A stretch of 12,835 nucleotides of DNA from Oscillibacter sp. (GTDB lineage Bacteria > Bacillota > Clostridia > Oscillospirales > Oscillospiraceae): the NCBI GenBank assembly GCA_020025415.1, contig JAHHSB010000023.1:1-12835 (forward strand), given 5' to 3'. The first letter of the stretch is position 1; every line of letters begins with the position of its first letter. Of the stretch, positions 1 through 5,532 are shown piece after piece. A program made the translations under genes and the position numbers. The notes below the pieces were generated by a model that was not told where the DNA came from, did not search any database, and worked only from the letters and a program-made list of their open reading frames with translations.

Positions 1-1044
1 CTGGAGGATCCGCTCGTTGAGCATGGCCAGCACCCGGCGGGCGTCGCCGATAATGTGGTGGTCGGTGAGGACGTTCTTGTCGATCTCCGCCCGGTCGATG
101 TCGATCTGCACGATCTTGGCGTCGGCGGCAAAGGTGCTGGGATCCAAGGCCACCCGGTCGGAGAAGCGGCAGCCCACAGCGATGAGCAGGTCGCAGCGGT
201 CGCAGGCCACATTGGAGGCCTGGGAGCCGTGCATGCCGATCATGCCGGTGGTCAGGGGGTGGTCGCCGGGGAAGCCGCCGCCGCCCATGATCGTCACGGC
301 CACGGGGGCGTCCATCTTCTCGGCAAATTCCCGAAACTCCTGATGGGCCCGGCCCCGGACCACGCCGCCGCCGCAGATCAGCAGCGGCCGCTCCGCCTGG
401 CGGATCATCTCTGCCAGCTGGTCCACGTCGGTCTGGTCGGGCTCCGGCTTTTTCAGCTGATGGCAGTCATCCAGCTGCTGCATGGCGGCGCAGGAGCGGT
501 TCTCCCGCCAGGGGATGAACGCATAGTCGATCTCCTGAGAGAGGTCTGTAACGTTTTTCAAAAAGTCGATGAGTACCGGACCCGGCCGGCCGCTGGCGGC
601 CACGGCGAAGGCCTGACGCATCACGTCGGGAATGGTCTGGGGGTCCCGCACCAGGAAGGTGGCCTTGGTGATGGGCATGGCGATGCCGGTGATGTCTACC
701 TCCTGAAAGGCGTCCTTGCCCAGCAGGTTCTCGCCCACGTTGCAGGTGATGAACACCACGGGAGAGGAGTCCAGATAGGCGGTGGCAATGCCGGTGGTCA
801 GGTTGGTGGCGCCGGGGCCGGAGGTGGCGAAGCACACGCCCACCTTTCCGGTGGACCGGGCATAGCCGTCGGCGGCGTGGGAAGCGCCCTGCTCATGGGC
901 GGTCAAAACATGGCGGATCCGATCCTGATAGCGGTAGAGCTCGTCATACAGGTTCAGGATGGTGCCGCCGGGATAGCCAAAAACGGTATCCACCTCCTGT
1001 TCCAGCAGACACTCCATAATGGCCTGGGTTGCGCGAATCTTCAA
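1..1044 (-). CDS. ilvB: Acetolactate synthase large subunit, C-terminus cut by window edge
   Basis: Catalytic subunit of acetohydroxyacid synthase, which condenses pyruvate with pyruvate or 2-oxobutyrate in the first common step of valine, leucine and isoleucine synthesis (cytosolic, ThDP/FAD/Mg dependent). The window holds 348 codons, about 60% of the usual 550-570 residues. The N-terminal ThDP-binding domain has VFGYPGGT near residues 21-28, the ThDP-activating glutamate in TAHEQGASHAADGYAR (E51) and ATSGPGATN (73-81). The central domain has GMHGS at about 270 and GCRFSDRVA at about 291-299. I chose a TTG start at 1042-1044 because it continues the homology (LKIRATQAIME) and lies 7 nt after TAAGGAGG (1053-1060); the ATG three bases after that site is in another frame. 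It lies 60 nt downstream of a small IlvN-like ORF in the same transcript. Another ThDP carboligase is possible but less likely given that neighbour. Confidence 0.93.
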   Translation of the reverse strand, partial: MKIRATQAIMECLLEQEVDTVFGYPGGTILNLYDELYRYQDRIRHVLTAHEQGASHAADGYARSTGKVGVCFATSGPGATNLTTGIATAYLDSSPVVFITCNVGENLLGKDAFQEVDITGIAMPITKATFLVRDPQTIPDVMRQAFAVAASGRPGPVLIDFLKNVTDLSQEIDYAFIPWRENRSCAAMQQLDDCHQLKKPEPDQTDVDQLAEMIRQAERPLLICGGGVVRGRAHQEFREFAEKMDAPVAVTIMGGGGFPGDHPLTTGMIGMHGSQASNVACDRCDLLIAVGCRFSDRVALDPSTFAADAKIVQIDIDRAEIDKNVLTDHHIIGDARRVLAMLNERILQ

Positions 1045-1104
1045 CTTGCATTCCTCCTTATGTCAGCCGCCGCCCCGGAAGCCGCCGGGCCGGCGGAGAA
1101 TGTA

Positions 1105-1380
1105 TCAGATTTTTCCGGGGCCCTTCTGCAGGGCGATGCCGCCGGTGCGGACGACTTCCAAAATGCCATAGGGCCGCATCGTGTCCTCAAAGGTCTCGCT
1201 ATGCTCGGGCGTGTCGGACAGCTCTGCGGTGATGGACGTGGGGGACAGGTCGGCGACCTTGTCGCCCACCAGGTTGCACACGATCATAATGTTGCCCCGG
1301 GTCTTGGCGCCGGCGCAGCCGAAGATCATATCCGCACCTTCTCGCGCCAGTCCCTCAGCCAAAATTTGAGTACCTGTCAT
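1105..1380 (-). CDS. Chimeric small ORF: IlvB-like N-terminus joined to IlvN C-terminal domain
   Basis: A 91-residue protein. Residues 1-26 (MTGTQILAEGLAREGADMIF and onward) resemble the start of acetolactate synthase large subunits and align without gaps to the start of the adjacent ilvB (shared T-Q, E, L, D, F-G and G positions). Residues about 27-91 instead resemble the C-terminal domain of the regulatory subunit IlvN: KTRGN, then DKVADLSPTSITAEL, then MRPYGILEVVRTGGIAL. The N-terminal ACT domain of IlvN (about the first 80 residues, where valine binds) is absent; a normal IlvN has about 160-170 residues. The junction is in frame. GGAGG lies about 13 nt before the ATG, longer than usual. 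An ilv-type leader and attenuator precede it. It may be a deletion remnant that is still expressed, or a real short activator subunit without feedback control. The domain reading is fairly firm; function is open. Confidence 0.75.
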   Translation of the reverse strand: MTGTQILAEGLAREGADMIFGCAGAKTRGNIMIVCNLVGDKVADLSPTSITAELSDTPEHSETFEDTMRPYGILEVVRTGGIALQKGPGKI

Positions 1381-1441
1381 TTCTATAGTTGCGCCTCCTT
1401 TGTGTCAGAATTGAGCGTTCTCATGCCTTCGAGGATGAGAA

Positions 1442-1477
1442 AAAGCCTGCGGTCCGGTGCGCCGGGCCACAGGCTTT
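1442..1477 (-). terminator. Intrinsic terminator in the ilv leader (attenuator)
   Basis: Read on the minus strand, arms AAAGCCTG (1470-1477) and CAGGCTTT (1442-1449) pair over 8 bp. The stem continues inside as GG/CC and CCGG/CCGG with two mismatches, and the hairpin is followed by a short T run (1440-1444, partly in the stem). It lies between the leader peptide stop (1533) and the first structural ORF (1380), the position expected for an attenuator. I could not find a convincing alternative antiterminator by eye. Confidence 0.75.
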
Positions 1478-1495
1478 GAGATTCGTTTTGCCGCT

Positions 1496-1528
1496 GATGC
1501 CGAAATTTTTCACCCCAAATTCGGCATC
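1496..1528 (-). promoter_or_regulatory. Leader hairpin directly after the ilv leader peptide
   Basis: Perfect 9-bp inverted repeat, GATGCCGAA (1496-1504) with TTCGGCATC (1520-1528), loop of 15 nt. On the minus strand it starts 4 nt after the leader peptide stop codon and precedes the attenuator. A ribosome stalled on, or released from, the leader peptide could change its folding. No T run follows on the minus strand, so it is not itself a terminator there. Its role in attenuation is inferred from position. Confidence 0.6.
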
Positions 1529-1532
1529 TTTC

Positions 1533-1652
1533 TTAGCTGATCTGCGCATGACCAAACGCACTATTCTGTTCTTGTACATGACCTACCAGAATCAGTACCA
1601 GACCCAGAATAATGCCCATAGCCAGAATGCAAATCGAAGCAGACAACATCAT
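1533..1652 (-). CDS. Ile/Leu/Val-rich leader peptide of the ilv operon
   Basis: A 39-codon ORF starting MMLSASICIL and running through GIILGLVLILVGHV, with stop TAA at 1533-1535. Fifteen of 39 residues are Ile, Leu or Val, packed mainly between residues 7 and 26. GGAGG (1659-1663) sits 6 nt before the ATG at 1650-1652, a very good initiation site; the next codon is also ATG. It lies between a strong promoter and an intrinsic terminator upstream of acetolactate synthase genes. This is the arrangement of classical ilv leader peptides (E. coli IlvL is similarly hydrophobic and branched-chain rich), where ribosome speed on these codons sets termination. A small single-pass membrane protein is the main alternative, since the same residues would form a transmembrane helix. 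Confidence 0.72.
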   Translation of the reverse strand: MMLSASICILAMGIILGLVLILVGHVQEQNSAFGHAQIS

Positions 1653-1668
1653 AAAAAACCTCCGTTGT

Positions 1669-1699
1669 GCGGCTGCGATCCCCTGGGGGCCCCGGCCGC
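1669..1699 (-). other. GC-rich hairpin in the ilv 5' untranslated region
   Basis: Arms GCGGC (1669-1673) and GCCGC (1695-1699), with an inner CCCC/GGGG pairing, lie between the inferred transcript start and the leader peptide RBS. It may protect the 5' end or affect leader peptide translation. I assign no specific ligand or protein. Confidence 0.4.
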
Positions 1700-1724
1700 T
1701 GAGCAAGGAAATTTGGATATTTGT

Positions 1725-1753
1725 ATTATAAGATTGCATTTTTAAAAGCGCAA
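1725..1753 (-). promoter_or_regulatory. Sigma-A-type promoter of the ilv leader transcript
   Basis: On the minus strand, -35 TTGCGC (1748-1753), a 17-nt AT-rich spacer, and a consensus -10 TATAAT (1725-1730). The predicted start is near 1718, about 65 nt ahead of the leader peptide. It is divergent from the feo promoter, with about 165 bp between the two -35 boxes. Confidence 0.8.
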
Positions 1754-1919
1754 TAGGCAATTGGGGGAAATTAGGATTTTGGCGTGTTTTACGAAAAAAA
1801 TCGCCGTCTTTTCCCTGCGGACTGTCTGAATCCACAAAAAGCAGCCCCTCATTTCCGGCCGCTGCCGGAAAAAGGGGGAGCGCACCGCCGCCGGTCATAA
1901 AATTTTCAGAAGGAAGGGA
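1754..1919. other. Divergent ilv/feo intergenic core with a long hairpin
   Basis: No gene is supported here. The clearest element is a hairpin: TTTCCGGC (1852-1859) pairs perfectly with GCCGGAAA (1864-1871) around a 4-nt loop, and outer arms CCCC (1845-1848) and GGGG (1874-1877) extend it across a small internal loop. On the minus strand a T run follows a few bases after the outer arm, so it could stop minus-strand readthrough towards ilv. There is no T run on the plus strand. Confidence 0.45.
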
Positions 1920-1948
1920 TTGACAAGGACGGTTAGTCATGGTAAACT
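1920..1948 (+). promoter_or_regulatory. Sigma-A-type promoter of the feo operon
   Basis: A consensus -35 TTGACA (1920-1925), a 17-nt spacer and -10 TAAACT (1943-1948). The predicted start is near 1955, giving a leader of about 75 nt before the first feoA. The spacer and -10 contain GGTTAG then TAAACT, a degenerate copy of the operator found just downstream. Confidence 0.75.
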
Positions 1949-1960
1949 TTGTACGAAATT

Positions 1961-1978
1961 GGTTAGCGAATACTAACC
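1961..1978 (+). promoter_or_regulatory. DtxR-like palindromic operator downstream of the feo promoter
   Basis: Perfect inverted repeat GGTTAG-N6-CTAACC, just after the predicted transcription start. A degenerate copy (GGTTAG-N6-TAAACT, 1931-1948) lies exactly 30 bp upstream over the -10, so two dimers could bind about three helical turns apart. The half-site resembles the TTAGGTTAG half of DtxR/IdeR iron boxes. A related palindrome precedes feoB. Metal-dependent repression is inferred. Confidence 0.65.
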
Positions 1979-1983
1979 ACCTA

Positions 1984-2002
1984 GCCGGGCAGCAGGCCCG
2001 GC
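1984..2002 (+). other. Hairpin in the feo 5' leader
   Basis: Perfect 7-bp stem GCCGGGC (1984-1990) with GCCCGGC (1996-2002), loop AGCAG. It is in the untranslated leader, 12 nt before the feoA RBS. No T run follows, so it is not a terminator. It may stabilise the mRNA. Confidence 0.5.
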
Positions 2003-2028
2003 AACCGGATTTGTGAGGAGGCGAGTGC

Positions 2029-2244
2029 ATGATACCGGTAACCATGGCTGAGCCGGGGAAGAACGTGACCGTCCGGAAGATTACCGGGCGGGACGAACAG
2101 CGCCAGCGTCTGGCGGAACTGGGCATTGTGATGGACAGTGAAGTAACGGTGGTGGCGCAGATCGGGGGGAATCTGATCCTGCAGGTCAAAGACAGCCGGA
2201 TCGCACTGGACCAGACAATGGCCAACCGGATTCTGATCGGATAA
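2029..2244 (+). CDS. feoA: FeoA family protein (first copy)
   Basis: Small cytosolic SH3-like protein (71 residues, normal FeoA length of 70-80) that assists FeoB-driven Fe2+ uptake. It has the typical FeoA flow: an early pause with PGKNVTVRKI (9-18), the QRLAELGI turn (26-33) followed by a strand (SEVTVVAQ), then GGNLILQVKDSRIALDQTMANRI near the end, where most FeoA proteins place their RIALS-type strand. GAGGAGG (2015-2021) lies 7 nt before the ATG. First gene of the feo operon, 13 nt before a second, divergent FeoA. I see nothing missing. Confidence 0.92.
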   Translation: MIPVTMAEPGKNVTVRKITGRDEQRQRLAELGIVMDSEVTVVAQIGGNLILQVKDSRIALDQTMANRILIG

Positions 2245-2257
2245 GGAGGAGCAGGAA

Positions 2258-2479
2258 ATGAAAACACTCAAAGACGTGCGGGTGGGCGAAAATGCTACCG
2301 TGGCAAAGCTCCACGGCGAAGGCGCAACCAAGCGCCGGATTATGGACATGGGCATCACCAAGGGCGTGGAGATCCACGTGCGCAAGGTGGCGCCCCTGGG
2401 CGATCCCATGGAGCTGCAGGTGCGGGGCTATGAGCTGAGCATCCGCAAGGCGGACGCAGAAATGATCGAAGTACACTGA
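2258..2479 (+). CDS. feoA: FeoA family protein (second copy)
   Basis: Second FeoA-type SH3-like protein, 73 residues. It contains VGENATVAKLHGEG (9-22), the RRIMDMGI turn (26-33), VEIHVRKVAPLGDP and a final ELSIRKADAEMIEV strand. This is the more usual clostridial FeoA form; it differs clearly from the first copy, so this is not a recent duplication. AAGGAGGA lies just upstream of the ATG. It is followed by a short terminator and an operator before feoB, so the two feoA genes may be made in excess over feoB. Confidence 0.93.
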   Translation: MKTLKDVRVGENATVAKLHGEGATKRRIMDMGITKGVEIHVRKVAPLGDPMELQVRGYELSIRKADAEMIEVH

Positions 2480-2486
2480 TACAGAC

Positions 2487-2509
2487 CGGCGGCAGAGGCC
2501 GCTGTTTTT
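2487..2509 (+). terminator. Short intrinsic terminator between feoA and feoB
   Basis: A 7-bp stem (2487-2493 with 2498-2504, one G-U pair) around the loop AGAG, followed at once by TTTTT (2505-2509). It is short, so readthrough is likely. It would lower feoB expression relative to the feoA genes. Confidence 0.6.
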
Positions 2510-2519
2510 AGGCAAAAGA

Positions 2520-2535
2520 GTTAGCCTACGCTAAC
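2520..2535 (+). promoter_or_regulatory. Second DtxR-like palindrome, upstream of feoB
   Basis: Perfect inverted repeat GTTAG-N6-CTAAC, matching the outer bases and spacing of the operator at 1961-1978 but with a different 6-bp centre. It lies 29 nt before the feoB start and right after a terminator, which suggests feoB also has its own regulated promoter. Only weak promoter boxes are visible (TTAGGC at 2508 and TAACAA at 2532, 18 nt apart). Confidence 0.6.
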
Positions 2536-2564
2536 AATTAAAAAGGTAAGGAGAGGAGATTTTC

Positions 2565-4772
2565 ATGGGCACGAAAATTGCATTGGCCGGCAATCCCAAT
2601 TGCGGCAAGACCACGCTGTTCAACAGCCTGACGGGTTCCAACCAATATGTGGGCAACTGGCCGGGCGTCACGGTAGAAAAAAAGGAGGGCCGGCTCAAGG
2701 GCCACAAGGACGTGGTGATTCAGGACCTGCCGGGCATCTATTCCCTGTCCCCCTACACCCTGGAGGAAGTGGTTTCCCGGAATTATCTGGTGGGTGAGAA
2801 GCCGGACGCCATCTTGAACATCGTGGACGGCACCAATATTGAGCGCAACCTCTATCTGACCACCCAGCTCATCGAGCTGGGGCTGCCCGTGGTGGTGGCG
2901 GTGAACATGATGGACCTGGTGCGCAAAAACGGCGACGTCATTGATCTATCCAAGCTGGGTCAGGCCCTGGGCTGCCAGGTGGTGGAGATGAGCGCCCTGA
3001 AAGGCGAGGGCGACAAGGCGGCGGCGGAGGCTGCCGTCCGGGCCGCCCAGACCAAGCGGGTGGGGGAACTGCCCCACGTGTTTACCGGCAGCGTGGAGCA
3101 CGCCATCGCCCACATCGAAGAGTCCATCGCTGACCGGGTGGACCCGGGCTATCTGCGCTGGTATGCCATCAAGGTCTTTGAGCGGGATGAGAAGATCCTG
3201 GAGGAGCTGAAGCTGACGCCGGAACTGGCGGAGCATTTGGAGGAGCATATTGCCGAGTGTGAAGCGGAGATGGATGATGACGCCGAGAGCATCATTACCA
3301 ACCAGCGCTATGCCTACATCCATGAGGCGGTGGGCAAGTCCGTGCGGAAAAAGGCCCGCCTGGGCACGCTGAGCCTCTCCGACAAGATTGACCGCGTGGT
3401 GACCAACCGGATCCTGGCCCTGCCCATCTTTGCCGTCGTGATGTTCTGCATCTACGCCATCGCCATGGGCGGCTGGCCCATCTCCATCGGTACCCGGGCC
3501 ACCGACTGGGCCAACGAGGTTCTGTTCGGCAAGTGGGTGCCGGGTCTGTTTGACAGCATCCTGAGCGCTTTAAACGTGGCCGAGGGCGGCTGGCTCTATG
3601 GCCTGATCCAGGACGGCATCGTAGCCGGCGTGGGCGCGGTGCTGGGCTTCGTACCCCAGATGCTGGTGCTGTTTTTGCTGCTGGCCATTCTGGAGGACGT
3701 GGGCTACATGGCCCGGATCGCCTTCATCATGGACCGGATCTTCCGCCGCTTCGGCCTGTCGGGCAAGAGCTTTATCCCCATGCTGGTGGCCACCGGCTGC
3801 GGCGTGCCGGGCATCATGGCTTCCCGCACCATTGAGCAGGACCGGGACCGGAAAATGACCATCATGACCACCGGCTTTATCCCCTGCGGCGCCAAAATGC
3901 CCATCATCGGCCTGTTTGCCGGCGCCCTGTTCGGCAACTCCGCCTGGGTGGCCACCTCCGCCTATTTCATCGGTGTGGCCGCGGTGGTGATCTCCGGCAT
4001 CATGCTTAAGAAATTCAAGGCCTTCGCCGGGGAGCCCGCTCCCTTCGTCATGGAGCTGCCCGCCTACCACGCCCCCGCTGCCGGCAACGTGCTGCGGGCC
4101 ACCTGGGAGCGGGGCTGGAGCTTCATTAAGCGGGCCGGCACGGTGATTTTGATCAGTTCTATCGTGCTGTGGTTCCTCCAGGGCTACGGCTTCGTGGACG
4201 GCGTGTTCCAGGCCGTAGAGGATAACAACGACTCCCTGCTGGCTGCGATCGGCAACGCCATTGCCTGGATCTTCTATCCCCTGGGCTGGATGGGCGAGAT
4301 GGCCTGGAAGGCTGCCGTGGCTACCTTTACCGGCCTGATCGCCAAAGAGGAAGTGGTCAACACCTTCGGCGTGACCTATCACTACGCCGGGAACATCGAT
4401 CTGATGGAGGACAGCTCCCCCATCTGGGCGCTGGTGGCCGCCGACTTTACGGCCCTGAGCGCTTACAGCTTCATGATCTTTAACCTGCTGTGCGCCCCCT
4501 GCTTCGCGGCCATGGGCGCCATCAAGCGGGAAATGAACAATCCCAAGTGGACGCTGGGCGCCATCGGCTATATGTGCGGGTTTGCCTATGCCGCGGCCAT
4601 GATGGTCTATCAGATCGGCGGTCTCATCACCGGCGAAGCGCCCTTCAGCGTCTTTACCGTCATTGCCCTGGCCCTGCTGGCGGCCATGGTGTACCTGCTG
4701 TTTCGCAAGGGCTATCAGGCCAAAGAGGAGCACGGGCACATCAACTCCACCTCTGAGGCGGCCATGAAGTGA
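2565..4772 (+). CDS. feoB: Ferrous iron transporter FeoB
   Basis: Membrane Fe2+ importer with an N-terminal GTPase domain, 735 residues, full length. G motifs: G1 GNPNCGKT (9-16), G2 threonine in PGVTVE (33-38), G3 DLPG (54-57), G4 NMMD (114-117), G5 SALKGEG (about 143-149). The second Asn of G1 matches the residue that supports K+-activated GTP hydrolysis in NFeoB of Streptococcus thermophilus. A helical spacer domain follows to about residue 270. The membrane part then has the two Gate regions and the conserved core GCGVPGIMASRT ... FIPCGAKMPI (about 408-447), plus LIAKEEVVNTFG in the C-terminal half. The C-terminus is short and hydrophilic, with no FeoC fusion. GGAGAGGAG precedes the ATG. 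It is flanked by two feoA genes and a FeoB-associated microprotein. Confidence 0.97.
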   Translation: MGTKIALAGNPNCGKTTLFNSLTGSNQYVGNWPGVTVEKKEGRLKGHKDVVIQDLPGIYSLSPYTLEEVVSRNYLVGEKPDAILNIVDGTNIERNLYLTTQLIELGLPVVVAVNMMDLVRKNGDVIDLSKLGQALGCQVVEMSALKGEGDKAAAEAAVRAAQTKRVGELPHVFTGSVEHAIAHIEESIADRVDPGYLRWYAIKVFERDEKILEELKLTPELAEHLEEHIAECEAEMDDDAESIITNQRYAYIHEAVGKSVRKKARLGTLSLSDKIDRVVTNRILALPIFAVVMFCIYAIAMGGWPISIGTRATDWANEVLFGKWVPGLFDSILSALNVAEGGWLYGLIQDGIVAGVGAVLGFVPQMLVLFLLLAILEDVGYMARIAFIMDRIFRRFGLSGKSFIPMLVATGCGVPGIMASRTIEQDRDRKMTIMTTGFIPCGAKMPIIGLFAGALFGNSAWVATSAYFIGVAAVVISGIMLKKFKAFAGEPAPFVMELPAYHAPAAGNVLRATWERGWSFIKRAGTVILISSIVLWFLQGYGFVDGVFQAVEDNNDSLLAAIGNAIAWIFYPLGWMGEMAWKAAVATFTGLIAKEEVVNTFGVTYHYAGNIDLMEDSSPIWALVAADFTALSAYSFMIFNLLCAPCFAAMGAIKREMNNPKWTLGAIGYMCGFAYAAAMMVYQIGGLITGEAPFSVFTVIALALLAAMVYLLFRKGYQAKEEHGHINSTSEAAMK

Positions 4773-4796
4773 TTCTGTTTGGAGAGGAGTACAGCC

Positions 4797-4979
4797 ATGC
4801 CCCCAATTGTCGGAAACCTGATTGTGATCGCCCTGCTGGCGGCGGTGGTGGCTCTGGCCATCCGCTCTTTATGGAAGGACCGCCGAAACGGCACCCACTG
4901 TACCGGAGACTGTTCCTGCTGCGGCGGTTGTCACGGCAGCGGCCATTCCCATGAGCCGGAACGCGGCGGGGACCGGTAA
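4797..4979 (+). CDS. FeoB-associated Cys-rich membrane microprotein
   Basis: 60 residues. One transmembrane helix (about residues 4-25, GNLIVIALLAAVVALAIRSL) is followed by a basic stretch and a cytosol- or surface-facing metal-type tail with C35, C39, C41, C42 and C45 and H34, H46, H50 and H52. This matches the small Cys-rich family commonly found after feoB in Firmicutes, proposed to act with FeoB in iron transfer; its mechanism is not established. I chose the ATG at 4797 because GGAGAGGAG (4781-4789) lies 7 nt upstream; an in-frame TTG at 4779 would place that RBS inside the gene. It starts 24 nt after feoB and is 42 nt before the regulator gene. Confidence 0.88.
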   Translation: MPPIVGNLIVIALLAAVVALAIRSLWKDRRNGTHCTGDCSCCGGCHGSGHSHEPERGGDR

Positions 4980-5021
4980 ATCATCGCCTTTTTCGCTGGA
5001 GAAGGCAGAGGGGAGTATCCA

Positions 5022-5399
5022 ATGGAACTGACAGCTGCCCATTTGCGCTACCTGCTGGCGATCTACACCCTGTCTCGGGATGGGGCGGCGGTGGCCTCCA
5101 GTGCGGTGGCCGCGGCCCTGGGGGTCCAAAGACCCTCGGTGGCACGGATGCTCAAAAACCTCAGCGAACAGGCGCTGGTGGAAAAGGAACCCTATGGGAA
5201 GATCCGCCTGACCCCGGCCGGGAAAATACTGGCCGGCCAGTATCAGCAGCGCCTGGAAACGCTGAGCAGCTGCTTCTGCCGCCCGGAATTCTCTATGAGC
5301 CGGGAGGAGGCCCTGCGGGCCGCCTGGGCGGTGATGACTGCCCTGCCGGAGCGCTACGGTCTGCCGTCCGCGCCAGAAGACGAACAAATGCCGAAATAA
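5022..5399 (+). CDS. DtxR-like winged-helix regulator without the usual metal ligands
   Basis: 125 residues. The N-terminal 80 residues fit the DtxR/MntR winged helix: LRYLLAIYTL (helix 1), ASSAVAAALGVQRPSVARML (helix-turn-helix, 25-44), wing at 55-63 (KEPYGKIRL), then TPAGKILA. MntR-type proteins need Asp, Glu and several His ligands. Here the positions matching MntR D8 and E11 are R9 and L12, and the whole protein has one His (H7), so the canonical site cannot form. C84 and C86 (a CxC) fall where the dimerisation and metal helix begins and might replace it. The C-terminal part is short. Last gene of the feo operon, so it probably controls it, perhaps by another signal. A MarR-type assignment is the alternative. 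Confidence 0.8.
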   Translation: MELTAAHLRYLLAIYTLSRDGAAVASSAVAAALGVQRPSVARMLKNLSEQALVEKEPYGKIRLTPAGKILAGQYQQRLETLSSCFCRPEFSMSREEALRAAWAVMTALPERYGLPSAPEDEQMPK

Positions 5400-5405
5400 A
5401 ACACA

Positions 5406-5455
5406 AAAGAATGACGCCAAACTTCCGCTTTTCGGACAGTTTGGCGTCATTCTTT
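5406..5455 (+). terminator. Long terminator hairpin closing the feo operon
   Basis: An 18-bp perfect stem, AAAGAATGACGCCAAACT (5406-5423) with its complement at 5438-5455, extended inside by TCCG/CGGA with a one-base bulge. The right arm ends TTCTTT. A-rich sequence lies to its left, so it could also stop minus-strand transcripts. Confidence 0.88.
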
Positions 5456-5494
5456 ATAAAAAAACAACTCTTTTGGAAAGATGCGCAAAGCTTG

Positions 5495-5522
5495 TTGCCT
5501 TTCTGGACGGAGATGCTATAAT
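5495..5522 (+). promoter_or_regulatory. Promoter of trkA-trkH
   Basis: -35 TTGCCT (5495-5500), a 16-nt spacer and consensus -10 TATAAT (5517-5522) with an extended TGC before it. The predicted start is near 5529, giving a leader of about 70 nt. That is too short for a c-di-AMP (ydaO-type) riboswitch, which sometimes controls potassium uptake genes. Confidence 0.75.
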
Positions 5523-5532
5523 AGCTATGACA

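Noticed and set aside
55..1479. Long plus-strand open frame of 474 codons
   Set aside because: It is antisense to ilvB and the ilv chimera. Its product is Gly/His/Ala-rich, as expected from GC-rich antisense frames, with no RBS or family resemblance.
1381..1753. T-box riboswitch upstream of the ilv genes
   Set aside because: No T-box consensus (GGTGG...ACCGCG-type) appears on the minus strand; a leader peptide with attenuator explains the region better.
3570..4739. Minus-strand open frame of 389 codons inside feoB
   Set aside because: Antisense shadow of feoB with a low-complexity His/Gly/Gln-rich product; the opposite strand encodes a clear, full-length FeoB.
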